NCBI GenBank assembly: GCA_021604865.1
Contig: BQJU01000010.1
Location: 1-64,000, forward strand
Length of the DNA: 64,000 bases
Reading direction: 5' to 3'
From: Saprospiraceae bacterium
GTDB lineage: Bacteria > Bacteroidota > Bacteroidia > Chitinophagales > Saprospiraceae
Part shown: positions 40,828 to 49,440 of the stretch, in pieces
How the letters are laid out: every line of letters begins with the position of its first letter
Numbering within the stretch: the stretch's first letter is position 1
Translations under genes and position numbers: made by a program
Notes under the pieces: model-generated
The model's input: only the letters and a program-made list of their open reading frames with translations
Told to the model about the DNA's origin: nothing
Databases searched by the model: none

Positions 40828-43473
40828 ATGGATGAGAAACTCTTAAATCCCGAATTGAAAAAGTATAAATTAAGAGAACTCAAAGTATACGCATCAACGG
40901 AGTGGCTGGCTGATAATAAAAAGAAATATCGCCAGGTATTTGATCGATATGAAACAACCTACATTTATGCTGAACTCTCCTTTTTTAATAAGATGTTTGA
41001 CATTGATGATTGGGAAGTAGAGGTTGTTTTGCGTTGTTTCTCTTTAAAGAAAAACCGGAAAGAGGTTTGCGAATTATCTTTGCGTCGAAAAGTGAGCAAA
41101 TATGATAACGTGGTCTATATCCGAGAAGGATGGGGCAATAAAAATGAAGGCGCTTTCTGGAAGAAAGGCACCTATTTCTGGGAAGCTACTGTAGGAGGTG
41201 AGAAAGTGGCGACCAAATACTTTTATATTGAGGATGCCGGAAAAGAAGCCTTATCTGACGAAAATGCCTATTTGGAAGTACATTCCCTAAAATTGTATGA
41301 GGGTCCCTACGATGATGTTAATGAGGATGATAGAATTTATTATAAGAGATTTTCCAGTGAAGAAGCCCGCTATATTTATTCGGAAATAACCCTGCGTAAT
41401 CTGCATTTTTCCAAATCCTGGCAATGCGAATTGTATATCAAATTTTACAATGATGCCCGTGAGTTGAAAGGGCAGGTAGTTCGTTTACAACGCATTGAAA
41501 AGGAAGATGAATTTATCCGTTTTACAGCAGGGTGGGGGTCTAATGTAAAAGGTTCCTGGCGAAAGGATCGTTATACTGCCGAAATCATTTTCATGGATAA
41601 ATTGTTGGCTGTGATACCTTTCATCGTAGATGATGACTTTGAAGAGGGTATCTCTGGGGTGCTTTTGCCTAACCGCCAAGCACCAGTGGTCCTTAGCTCG
41701 GAAGAAGATACACCGCACACTTTTGAAGAAGTAATGAAGCGGTTGGATTTACTGATTGGCCTCAATGAAATCAAACAAAAAGTTCGTGATCACGCCAAGT
41801 ACATTCAGTTTTTGCAGTTGCGCAAAGAAAAGGGCTTTGTCGAATCAGAGGAAATTGATGTCCACTCCGTATTCATAGGTAATCCGGGTACTGGGAAGAC
41901 AACGGTAGCCGGCATGATGGGGCAACTTTACAAAAAAATGGGTCTGTTATCCAAGGGGCATGTACACGAAGTTGACCGCGTAGATCTTGTTGGTGAATAT
42001 ATTGGTCAAACAGCCCCTAAAGTCAAAGAAGCCATTGAAAAGGCAAGAGGCGGTGTTTTGTTTATTGATGAGGCTTATGCCCTGGCACGCTCCAATGATG
42101 ATACCAAAGATTTTGGCCGGGAGGTCATCGAAATTTTGGTCAAAGAAATGTCGAACGGTTCTGGTGACCTGGCCGTAATTGTTGCTGGTTATCCCAAAGA
42201 GATGAAACACTTTCTGGATTCTAATCCCGGCCTCAAATCCCGTTTTAAGCTTTATTTTGAATTTTCTGATTATTTGCCGCAAGAGCTTTCACGTATAGCC
42301 GACTATGCCTGCATTGAAAAAGGAGTCAAGTTTCTCGAAGACGCAAGGCTGAAAATTGATGATTATATTGTCAATGCCTTCCGTAGTCGTGACCGTACTT
42401 TCGGCAATGCCCGTTTTGTTTTTGATCTTATTGAAAAGGCTAAAATCAACCTGGGATTGCGTGTTATGTCACAAGACAACCCCAGGGCATTAAATAAAGA
42501 GGAATTGGCTATTATCGAATTAGCGGATGTGGCGCGCATTGAACTGCGTGATCGTCCGGAATTGCCATTTATCCCTGTAGATGAAGACTTGTTAGAGCAA
42601 TCGATGAATGAATTGAATCGATTGATCGGTATGGACAAAATCAAAATGCAAATCAACGAGATGGTACGTCTGGTCAAGTACTATCGCGAAATGAGTAAAG
42701 ATGTGCTTAATAGCTTTTACCTACACACTGTATTTGTAGGTAATCCGGGGACCGGTAAAACAACTGTCGCTCGTATTCTCACCAAAATTTATAAAGCTCT
42801 TGGTGTATTGGAACGCGGCCACATGGTGGAAACTGATCGGCAAGGGTTGGTGGCAGGCTATGTTGGACAAACGGCTACTAAGACTGCTGAGAAAATTGAA
42901 GAGGCTATGGGCGGTGTATTGTTTATAGACGAAGCTTATGCCCTGACCCAGTCTTCCGGCAGCCACCGAGGTGATTTTGGTGATGAAGCGGTCCAAACTT
43001 TACTCAAAAGAATGGAAGACAATCGGGGTAGGTTTTTTGTTTTTGTAGCCGGTTATCCCGACAATATGGAATCTTTTCTAAAAGCCAATCCGGGCCTGAA
43101 TTCTCGTTTTGACAAAGTCCTTCGTTTCGATGATTATGAACCGGAAGAGTTGAGCCATATTGCCTTACTTATGTTGTCGGAAGAAGGTTTGACACCAAGC
43201 CCCGAAGCGGAAGAACACATCAAAAAATACCTGGCTTATATCTACGAATTTCGAGACAAATATTTTGGCAATGCCCGTACCGTGCGCAATGCTATCCAAG
43301 AGGCTGTCAAGTCTCATAACCTTCGATTAGCGGCCACGCCTGTTGACCAAAGGGCTGAAATTTATGAAAATCTATTGACCCTTGATGATGTCGCTGCACT
43401 CAAACTTGATAAAAGCGATTTCGTTTTCAATCGGAAGTCTATTGGTTTTCGTAGATCCTCAGGGAGTCGGTAA
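40828..43473 (+). CDS. Double CbbX/SpoVK-type AAA+ protein with duplicated N-domains
   Basis: From the ATG at 40828 this protein has 881 residues. Two homologous beta-rich N-terminal domains (about 12-145 and 150-275) each contain an aromatic YIYAEL or YIYSEI strand and an EGWG or AGWG block. Two AAA+ domains of the CbbX/SpoVK/EccA family follow, with Walker A GNPGTGKT at 351-358 and 638-645, Walker B VLFIDEAYAL in both, and LNSRF/LKSRF arginine motifs. CbbX relatives remodel Rubisco or secretion substrates. The whole gene looks like two successive internal duplications. An earlier TTG in frame at 40744 would add a segment overlapping a repeat and is rejected. The client is unknown. Confidence 0.88.
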   Translation: MDEKLLNPELKKYKLRELKVYASTEWLADNKKKYRQVFDRYETTYIYAELSFFNKMFDIDDWEVEVVLRCFSLKKNRKEVCELSLRRKVSKYDNVVYIREGWGNKNEGAFWKKGTYFWEATVGGEKVATKYFYIEDAGKEALSDENAYLEVHSLKLYEGPYDDVNEDDRIYYKRFSSEEARYIYSEITLRNLHFSKSWQCELYIKFYNDARELKGQVVRLQRIEKEDEFIRFTAGWGSNVKGSWRKDRYTAEIIFMDKLLAVIPFIVDDDFEEGISGVLLPNRQAPVVLSSEEDTPHTFEEVMKRLDLLIGLNEIKQKVRDHAKYIQFLQLRKEKGFVESEEIDVHSVFIGNPGTGKTTVAGMMGQLYKKMGLLSKGHVHEVDRVDLVGEYIGQTAPKVKEAIEKARGGVLFIDEAYALARSNDDTKDFGREVIEILVKEMSNGSGDLAVIVAGYPKEMKHFLDSNPGLKSRFKLYFEFSDYLPQELSRIADYACIEKGVKFLEDARLKIDDYIVNAFRSRDRTFGNARFVFDLIEKAKINLGLRVMSQDNPRALNKEELAIIELADVARIELRDRPELPFIPVDEDLLEQSMNELNRLIGMDKIKMQINEMVRLVKYYREMSKDVLNSFYLHTVFVGNPGTGKTTVARILTKIYKALGVLERGHMVETDRQGLVAGYVGQTATKTAEKIEEAMGGVLFIDEAYALTQSSGSHRGDFGDEAVQTLLKRMEDNRGRFFVFVAGYPDNMESFLKANPGLNSRFDKVLRFDDYEPEELSHIALLMLSEEGLTPSPEAEEHIKKYLAYIYEFRDKYFGNARTVRNAIQEAVKSHNLRLAATPVDQRAEIYENLLTLDDVAALKLDKSDFVFNRKSIGFRRSSGSR

Positions 43474-43485
43474 CCAAGGCTTATC

Positions 43486-43539
43486 TGGAGGCCAGCTTTT
43501 GAAGCAAAAAGTGATGCTTGCAGTCAAAAGGTTGACCTC
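43486..43539. repeat. REP-like repeat, copy 4 with inverted arms
   Basis: The left arm CTGGAGGCCAGCTTTTGAAGC and right arm GCAGTCAAAAGGTTGACCTC are imperfect inverted repeats around an AAAAAGTGATGCTT centre, so the RNA or single strand can fold. The arms match copies 2 and 3. It lies between the AAA+ gene and the decayed peptidase gene. Confidence 0.55.
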
Positions 43540-43569
43540 TTACGGCTAAAGGAGGCGTATGTATCTTCG

Positions 43570-44350
43570 ATGGGTATCTTTTGTGCATTTCTTTTTTCCT
43601 TTTCACCCACACACGGCCAGTATTCCATCAATAATGTCTTCGGCGACTTAACAGAATGTGATACCATGACCCGGGGTATTTATATCGTTTGGTGGGACAA
43701 AGACTTTAATTACGACGCGCAAGTAGATGTACTACTCGACACCATGATGAGGTATCGGGATATCTGCCTGAATAGTATGAGCATGATGGATCCTCCAAAT
43801 CCGGTAGATGGGTTTTATTACAATGTTTATATTCATAATCCAGGCAATGACAATGGCTTTTTCTCTCCGTACGATTGGGGGAATGGCCAGGGGACTGATG
43901 GTAATGGTTATCCTTTTTTAACCCTGCCTAGCGGAGCACTCTCGGATTGGGTAAATAATGCTCATGAAACCTTTCATATATTTCAATACAGCGCCAATGG
44001 TAGTGGTACAAAATAGCCTTACTGGTACTACTTTTCACGACTTAAACATGAACAATGATCGACAAGGATCTCTAAGTTTGACCGTAACACCCGATGATAC
44101 GACACTGTATTTTATTATTGCCTGCATGCCGGAGGTATTTGAAGATAGCAACCCGTCTTTTCAACTATTTCCTTACGAAATGAGGATTAGGCTAGGCAAC
44201 CCCACGGCTGTATTGGAGGTTGACTCCCAAGAGGAGAGGTCAGTAATAGGACGATACAATTTGCTGGGACAAAAAGTAAGCGAAAACAGCGGTGGCTTTC
44301 AACTCATCCTATACGATGATGGAACGACAACAATGATTTATTCAAGGTGA
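43570..44350 (+). pseudogene. Decayed exported metallopeptidase (DUF6055-like) gene
   Basis: The first open segment (43570-44016) encodes a signal peptide (FCAFLFSFSPTHGQ) and a domain ending in NNAHETFHIFQYSA, with the zinc motif HETFH, then stops. A second frame (from about 44010 to 44350) continues with SLSLTVTPDDTTLYFIIAC and a C-terminal YNLLGQKV...YDDGTTTM sorting-like tail. A normal protein would carry several hundred residues between these parts, so an internal deletion with a frame change is the best explanation. An ATG in another frame at 43559 also reads like a signal peptide, suggesting a second lesion at the start. The two parts fit one ancestral secreted gluzincin. Confidence 0.65.
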
Positions 44351-44450
44351 TAATATTGCGTATTTCAATGATTTAATGACATTTTTAAGGCCTATCCTAT
44401 AAAATAATCCCACGGTTTTTTAATCTTCACTTTGGTCGATTTATTGCAGG

Positions 44451-44468
44451 CTACTAAAAAATTAGTAG
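44451..44468. promoter_or_regulatory. BlaI-type operator 1
   Basis: CTACTAAAAAATTAGTAG has half-sites CTACTAA and TTAGTAG separated by four A residues. It is the most symmetric of three such sites in 60 bases upstream of the TonB receptor gene. BlaI/MecI regulators bind dyads of this kind, and a BlaI-family gene is two genes downstream. Confidence 0.7.
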
Positions 44469-44472
44469 ATAG

Positions 44473-44490
44473 TCACTAAAAAATTAGTAA
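44473..44490. promoter_or_regulatory. BlaI-type operator 2
   Basis: TCACTAAAAAATTAGTAA has the same half-site arrangement as operator 1 with one changed base on each outer side. It is 22 bases from operator 1 and covers the expected -33 region of the receptor promoter. Confidence 0.65.
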
Positions 44491-44492
44491 TT

Positions 44493-44515
44493 CTACTAAA
44501 AACATAGTAGGTTTG
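44493..44515. promoter_or_regulatory. BlaI-type operator 3 overlapping the -7 box
   Basis: CTACTAAAAACATAGTAG (44493-44510) is the third dyad. Its right half overlaps TAGGTTTG (44508-44515), an exact TAnnTTTG box 45 bases before the receptor ATG, so a bound repressor would block RNA polymerase directly. The centre-to-centre spacings are 22 and 20 bases, near two helical turns. Confidence 0.7.
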
Positions 44516-44559
44516 TTTTGTCAATAAATGTAATCACCCGACTTTAAATAAATCATATC

Positions 44560-47028
44560 ATGCAAATTTTCCAAAGACAAGTTGGCCTGCACCAGGCTGT
44601 TTTTCTTTTCGTTTTATGCTGTAATGTCTACGGGCTGCAAGCACAATCTACGAATGTGATCACAGGAATAGTGGTCGACGAAGACCACAAAGGATTAGAC
44701 CTGGCATTGGTAGCACTACTAAATACAACAGATTCTACCTTTGTGAAATCAGAATTTACGGACCAGGACGGGAGTTATTTGCTCAATCATATTCCCGCCG
44801 GAAATTACATCCTGCAAGTCAATCTATTGGGGTATGAACAGTACAGGGAGGCCCTCACGGTTGACAGCGTTATCCCGCGGATTGACCTCCCTGCAATTGT
44901 ACTTACCGAATCGATCAATGTATTGGATGAAGTCACCGTCACCGGGAAGACGCCTTATATAGAACGGAAAATCGACCGGACAGTCATCAACGTAGATGCC
45001 CTTAGCACCAATGCCGGTAGCGATGCTTTGGAGGTGTTAGAGAGAGCACCTGGCATCACGGTGGATAACAATGGCGCACTGATTCTAAAAGGCCGCGGTG
45101 GTGTGGCCGTCTTTATTAATGACAAGCCTTCTTACCTTGCAGGTTCGGAATTGGAAAGCTACCTACGTTCTCTTCCGGCCGGATCGGTAAAACAAATAGA
45201 AATCATGACCAATCCACCCGCTAAATACGAGGCGTCTGGCAACTCTGGCGTGATTAATATTATTTTAAAGAAAAATAAATTGCAAGGGTTTAATGGAAAT
45301 GTTTCTTTGAGTTTCCGCCAAGGGAAATACCGGGGGAGCAACAATAGTTTAAATTTAAATTACAATAAAAATGAGATAGGGATTTACGCCAATTGTTATG
45401 GCGGATTCTGGAATTCCTATCAAGATTTATACATCAATCGCTATTACAGAAATGAGGCGAATGAGCGGATTTCTTCATTCTCTCAGAATTCTTTCAATCT
45501 TAGAAATGGTAAATATCTGGTCTCTAAAATTGGGATGGATTATTACTTAAGTGATCAGACCACGTTAGGCCTTTCGTATAAATATAACACCAGTCCATCT
45601 GTTCGAAGTGTAGATAATACTGCTCGTGTTGCTGATGCTATGGATGTATTGACTCAACGCGTAGTAGCCGATAATACAACGGACGGCTCTTTTCATAATA
45701 ATGTGTACAACCTTTATTTAAATCATAAAATCGACACTTTGGGTAGTTCTATTTCGTTAGATGCGGATTATGTGACCTACAAATCCGGTTCTGATCAGCT
45801 CTTTAAGAACTTTCTTTACGATAACGAGGAAAACCTTACTTTTCAGGATCAGATCAATGGTGGACTGCCTTCAACCATTGATATCTATGCAGCAAAGACG
45901 GATTATATTAAGCCCTTTAGTGATGGATCAAAATTTGAAGCCGGCTTGAAGGTCGCCTTTACCAAGACGGATAATGAAGCGATTTATTCTACAACCATCG
46001 GTGGGGTTACAGAGCCTGATTATGATTTAAGCAATAGATTCCTCTATGATGAGTGGATCAATGCCGGTTATGTGAATTATGCCCGATCCTTTGGGCCGAT
46101 AGATATTCAAGTGGGCCTAAGGGTGGAATCTACTAAGCTTACTGGCGACCAGTTGGGCAATATTGAAAAACCAGACACCTCATTTACCAGAGAATATACT
46201 TCGGTATTTCCTACCTTTTATGCCTCCTGGAAGATGGATTCGATTTCCAATAATGTCTTGACCTTTTCCTACGGCAAACGAATAGATCGGCCCTATTTCC
46301 AGGATTTGAACCCATTTGTCAGCCCACTGGACCGATTTACTTTTTACGTTGGAAATCCAGGGTTGCTGCCTACATATTCACATAATTTTTCATTGGCTCA
46401 TACCTATAAAGGACGTTTGACCACTACGTTGAATTATTCAAAAACACTTGACGGCATCAACGAAACCTTGGAAATCAGAGAGGGTATTTATTACAGCCGC
46501 CCCGGCAATATTGCGACCAATCAGACCTATAGTATCTCCGTAGAGGGAAGTATTCCGATTACCAAATGGTACAACCTCAATGGTTATGTGGAGGTTTCCC
46601 ATTTAAAATTTGAAAGCCCGTTATACACAGAACAACTCAATTCTAGTGGGACCTATTATTACCTATCCGCTACCAATAGTTTTCAATTGGGTAAAGGCTG
46701 GAGTGGTGACCTTGTTGGCTTATACCGAAGTGATTTAGTGTATGCTCAATTATTGCTGAAAGCTTATGGACAGGTCAATCTTGGCCTGCAAAAGAAAATC
46801 CTGGATGGTGCAGGAACGGTGAAACTATCCGTCAGTGATATCCTGTTTACCAGAACCGGTAATGGGGTCATCAATAACCTCAGACTGACTGATGCGGATT
46901 GGAATAGTACTTTTGATAGCAGACAGGTGACCCTGGCCTTCTCCTGGAGGTTTGGGAAATCAACTTTGAAAAAACAAAAGTACAATAGTAATGGATCAAG
47001 CGAGGAACAAAACCGAGTAAGAGGATAA
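44560..47028 (+). CDS. TonB-dependent receptor-like barrel under BlaI-type control
   Basis: The 822-residue outer-membrane protein has a signal peptide ending near GLQAQ (residue 29), a carboxypeptidase-regulatory-like domain (about 33-115), a plug (about 120-240, with RAPGITVDNNGALILKGRGGVAVFINDKP) and a barrel ending with VTLAFSWRFGKS and a charged tail. It belongs to the OMP beta-barrel group related to TonB receptors that lack a long TonB box. Three BlaI-type operators cover its promoter. The BlaI- and BlaR1-like genes follow after 16 bases, so the receptor is the first gene of an autoregulated operon. The ligand is unknown. Confidence 0.88.
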   Translation: MQIFQRQVGLHQAVFLFVLCCNVYGLQAQSTNVITGIVVDEDHKGLDLALVALLNTTDSTFVKSEFTDQDGSYLLNHIPAGNYILQVNLLGYEQYREALTVDSVIPRIDLPAIVLTESINVLDEVTVTGKTPYIERKIDRTVINVDALSTNAGSDALEVLERAPGITVDNNGALILKGRGGVAVFINDKPSYLAGSELESYLRSLPAGSVKQIEIMTNPPAKYEASGNSGVINIILKKNKLQGFNGNVSLSFRQGKYRGSNNSLNLNYNKNEIGIYANCYGGFWNSYQDLYINRYYRNEANERISSFSQNSFNLRNGKYLVSKIGMDYYLSDQTTLGLSYKYNTSPSVRSVDNTARVADAMDVLTQRVVADNTTDGSFHNNVYNLYLNHKIDTLGSSISLDADYVTYKSGSDQLFKNFLYDNEENLTFQDQINGGLPSTIDIYAAKTDYIKPFSDGSKFEAGLKVAFTKTDNEAIYSTTIGGVTEPDYDLSNRFLYDEWINAGYVNYARSFGPIDIQVGLRVESTKLTGDQLGNIEKPDTSFTREYTSVFPTFYASWKMDSISNNVLTFSYGKRIDRPYFQDLNPFVSPLDRFTFYVGNPGLLPTYSHNFSLAHTYKGRLTTTLNYSKTLDGINETLEIREGIYYSRPGNIATNQTYSISVEGSIPITKWYNLNGYVEVSHLKFESPLYTEQLNSSGTYYYLSATNSFQLGKGWSGDLVGLYRSDLVYAQLLLKAYGQVNLGLQKKILDGAGTVKLSVSDILFTRTGNGVINNLRLTDADWNSTFDSRQVTLAFSWRFGKSTLKKQKYNSNGSSEEQNRVRG

Positions 47029-47044
47029 TTAAAACTTATTAGTC

Positions 47045-47407
47045 ATGCAACAACTAACAACAAGAGAAGAGCAAATCATGCAAATTGTATGGAAAAAACA
47101 GATGGCTTTTATTCGGGATATTATTGAGGACTTACCCGAACCCAAGCCGCATTATAATACCATTGCCACAATTGTTAAGATCTTGGTGAAAAAAGGATTT
47201 TTAAAATCGGAATTGATTGGTAATGTTCATCAATATAGTCCAGCTGTAGCATTTGAGGATTACCGGGAGGATGATTTGGAGGATATCAAGAAGAAGTACT
47301 TTGGCAATTCCTTAAAAAAGATGTTTGCCCACTTCGCCAAAAAAGAAGATTTCACAGAAGAAGAAAAAGAGGAACTGATCAGAATTATCAAATCTCAAAA
47401 GTCATAG
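47045..47407 (+). CDS. BlaI/MecI-family transcriptional repressor
   Basis: This 120-residue DNA-binding protein has the winged-helix pattern LTTREEQIMQIVWKKQMAFIRDIIEDL at the N-terminus, the recognition helix in PHYNTIATIVKILVKKGFL (about 37-56) and a C-terminal dimerisation helix (LKKMFAHFAKKEDFTEEEKEELIRII). BlaI proteins repress their own operons and are removed by cleavage by a BlaR1-type protease, here the next gene. The three dyads at 44451-44510 are the obvious targets. The stop is two bases from the next start, so the pair is co-translated. Confidence 0.93.
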   Translation: MQQLTTREEQIMQIVWKKQMAFIRDIIEDLPEPKPHYNTIATIVKILVKKGFLKSELIGNVHQYSPAVAFEDYREDDLEDIKKKYFGNSLKKMFAHFAKKEDFTEEEKEELIRIIKSQKS

Positions 47408-47409
47408 CT

Positions 47410-49380
47410 ATGTTACTTTTCCTATTGAAAGCCTCAATTGTAATCATAGTTTTATTAGCATTCTATAAGCTATTCCTGGAAAAAGAGAGCTTTTTTGCAA
47501 CGAATAGAATCTATCTGTTGAGTTGTCTTTTTTTGGCCTTGGCGCTGCCGTTTTTGGTCTTGCCAAAGTTGATCAATGAACAAGGAGTGGTCGATCGATA
47601 TATGGCCCAGCATCTGACACTTAAAGAAAGCAGTACCGTTGAAGTTTCGTCAACTTTGGAGCCATCCGCAACAAATAATTTCGAGCTTGATCTGGCCACC
47701 AATCGCCAACAAGCGGAGTATGGCACCCTAAACTTGAAAAACAAAAATTGGCTCCACTGGTTGATGATCCTCTATTTGTTTGGTGTAGCCATTTTAGGGT
47801 TCAATCTCCTGGCACAAATGACCAATCTCCTGCTAAAAATATGGAGGAATCCCGATAAAATTGTGGATACTACCGGCACGATTGTCAATATGACGGATCA
47901 GACTGAGCCTTGCTCTTTTTTCAACTATATCTTCATTAATCCCGAAAAGTATGACTATGAAACCTACAACCACATTCTTGCCCATGAGCAAATTCACGTA
48001 CAGCAAAGACATACGCTAGACCTGCTATTGTCAGAGCTGGCAGTGGTTTTTCTTTGGTTCAATCCATTTGTCTGGAAATTGCGCAAGGAAGTGGAAAAAA
48101 ATATTGAATACCAAACGGACCATTTGTTGTTGCAGCAAGAAGGTATTGAAGCAGAGCACTACCAAATGAATTTGCTCAAAGTGGCGACCCTAAATAAACC
48201 CCTGACCATTACTACGAATTACAATCAATCTCTACTGAAAAATAGAATTTTGAAAATGACTTCCCAAAAGTCAAATCCGTACAATATTTGGAAATATGCT
48301 TTTGTGGCCCCACTGGTCTTTATGACCTTGTTGCTGATCAATCAGCCGGAGGCAACGGCTACTGCTGCTATTTCTGGTACGCTACCTTCGGATAACATAG
48401 CAGACCCCCCTTCCAACCAGGGTGAAGCTATGAATAATGAGTTATTAGCAGACCTGGAGGCACCCGATGATCCTAGGCCTGCCACACCACCTGAAGAGGA
48501 GCAGCACATGACTTCCACTTCTACTTCCACCACCACGACCTTGACTGAAGACAATATTGACCTCAGAGATACTGCTAAATTGGACGTATTAAAAGACCTG
48601 GCGGCACTCGGCGACGAGGAGGCTCAGGAGATGTTATCAGAATTGAGTGATATTAAATTTTACATCAAATTTGAGAATCTCCCTGATTTGCCAGATAAAA
48701 ATTTCAGGGTTTCTTTTGATGGATTAGACCTGGAAGAAAGACTAGAGGTAATGAAGTGTCTAAATACTTATTACTCGCTGGATCCGGAGAAGCAAGAAGA
48801 GGTCTATCATGTATTCCTAAAATATGATTTAGACAAGCCCGATGTATTGAAAGTATTACAAGGCCGGCTCAGCAGAAAAGATATGAATGGAAAAAGCCAA
48901 TATCCACTCAGAGGTTTCCGCAAACATACGGCTAAAGAATTCAATGAGAATCAAAACAAAACGGGTAGTTTTAAAGGAAATCTTGATCACATGGAGGAGG
49001 TGAAAAGGTGTAAAGCTCTGCTTAAAGCAGCTAATGAAGGAAATATGGGGGAGGCCAGAGCATTGCTTAGCAATACCGACCCCAATTGGGCTTGTGATGA
49101 TAGTAAGTTTGCGATTATAGAGGCCGCCCGTGAGGGCCATCTAGACATGGTAAGGTTGCTACTGGATAATGGAGCAGATGCCAATCTTTATTTAGGAGAA
49201 CTGTATACACCACTCATGGCCGCAGCTAGCGAAGGCCACCTCGAAATCGTAAAATTGTTGATAGAAAGAGGTGCCAGAGCAAAGCTTTCATTACCTAACG
49301 GGACGACAGCTCTGGATGTGGCTACCCAAGGAAAACATAGCGATGTGACAGAGTTTTTGCGTAGACAAATGAGTGAATAA
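47410..49380 (+). CDS. BlaR1-like M56 metallopeptidase with C-terminal ankyrin repeats
   Basis: This 656-residue inner-membrane protease has two N-terminal membrane helices (about 3-22 and 30-50), a third near 115-135, then the zinc motif HEQIH (192-196) with helix LLLSELAVVFLWFNPFVWKLRKEVE after it, and a fourth span near 295-313. This is the BlaR1/MecR1 M56 core that cleaves the BlaI repressor. The sensor is not a penicillin-binding domain: residues 315-410 are low-complexity (Thr/Ser/Pro-rich), 410-520 a helical domain, and about 530-655 are three to four ankyrin repeats (e.g. FAIIEAAREGHLDMVRLLLDNGADAN). By BlaR1 topology the repeats would be periplasmic and may sense a protein partner. 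Confidence 0.9.
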   Translation: MLLFLLKASIVIIVLLAFYKLFLEKESFFATNRIYLLSCLFLALALPFLVLPKLINEQGVVDRYMAQHLTLKESSTVEVSSTLEPSATNNFELDLATNRQQAEYGTLNLKNKNWLHWLMILYLFGVAILGFNLLAQMTNLLLKIWRNPDKIVDTTGTIVNMTDQTEPCSFFNYIFINPEKYDYETYNHILAHEQIHVQQRHTLDLLLSELAVVFLWFNPFVWKLRKEVEKNIEYQTDHLLLQQEGIEAEHYQMNLLKVATLNKPLTITTNYNQSLLKNRILKMTSQKSNPYNIWKYAFVAPLVFMTLLLINQPEATATAAISGTLPSDNIADPPSNQGEAMNNELLADLEAPDDPRPATPPEEEQHMTSTSTSTTTTLTEDNIDLRDTAKLDVLKDLAALGDEEAQEMLSELSDIKFYIKFENLPDLPDKNFRVSFDGLDLEERLEVMKCLNTYYSLDPEKQEEVYHVFLKYDLDKPDVLKVLQGRLSRKDMNGKSQYPLRGFRKHTAKEFNENQNKTGSFKGNLDHMEEVKRCKALLKAANEGNMGEARALLSNTDPNWACDDSKFAIIEAAREGHLDMVRLLLDNGADANLYLGELYTPLMAAASEGHLEIVKLLIERGARAKLSLPNGTTALDVATQGKHSDVTEFLRRQMSE

Positions 49381-49414
49381 TTGAGGTATCATTCTTGCTG
49401 ACCCCTTAGAGATG

Positions 49415-49437
49415 TATGTTTGGAGGCGAAAAGCATG
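49415..49437. repeat. REP-like repeat, copy 5
   Basis: TATGTTTGGAGGCGAAAAGC with a following AT repeats the 16-base string TTTGGAGGCGAAAAGC found at 23-38. It lies in the 60-base gap between the convergent BlaR1-like and methyltransferase genes and looks like a half-element. Confidence 0.55.
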
Positions 49438-49440
49438 AAC

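Noticed and set aside
43958-44350. Independent 130-residue gene starting at 43958
   Set aside because: Its first 17 codons overlap the HETFH segment in another frame and make no sense; only the later part matches a secreted-protein tail, so it is treated as part of the pseudogene.
47410-49380. A beta-lactam resistance operon
   Set aside because: The BlaR1-like protein lacks a penicillin-binding sensor domain and no beta-lactamase or PBP gene is present; the MBL-fold enzyme at 59718 is far away and of a different type.
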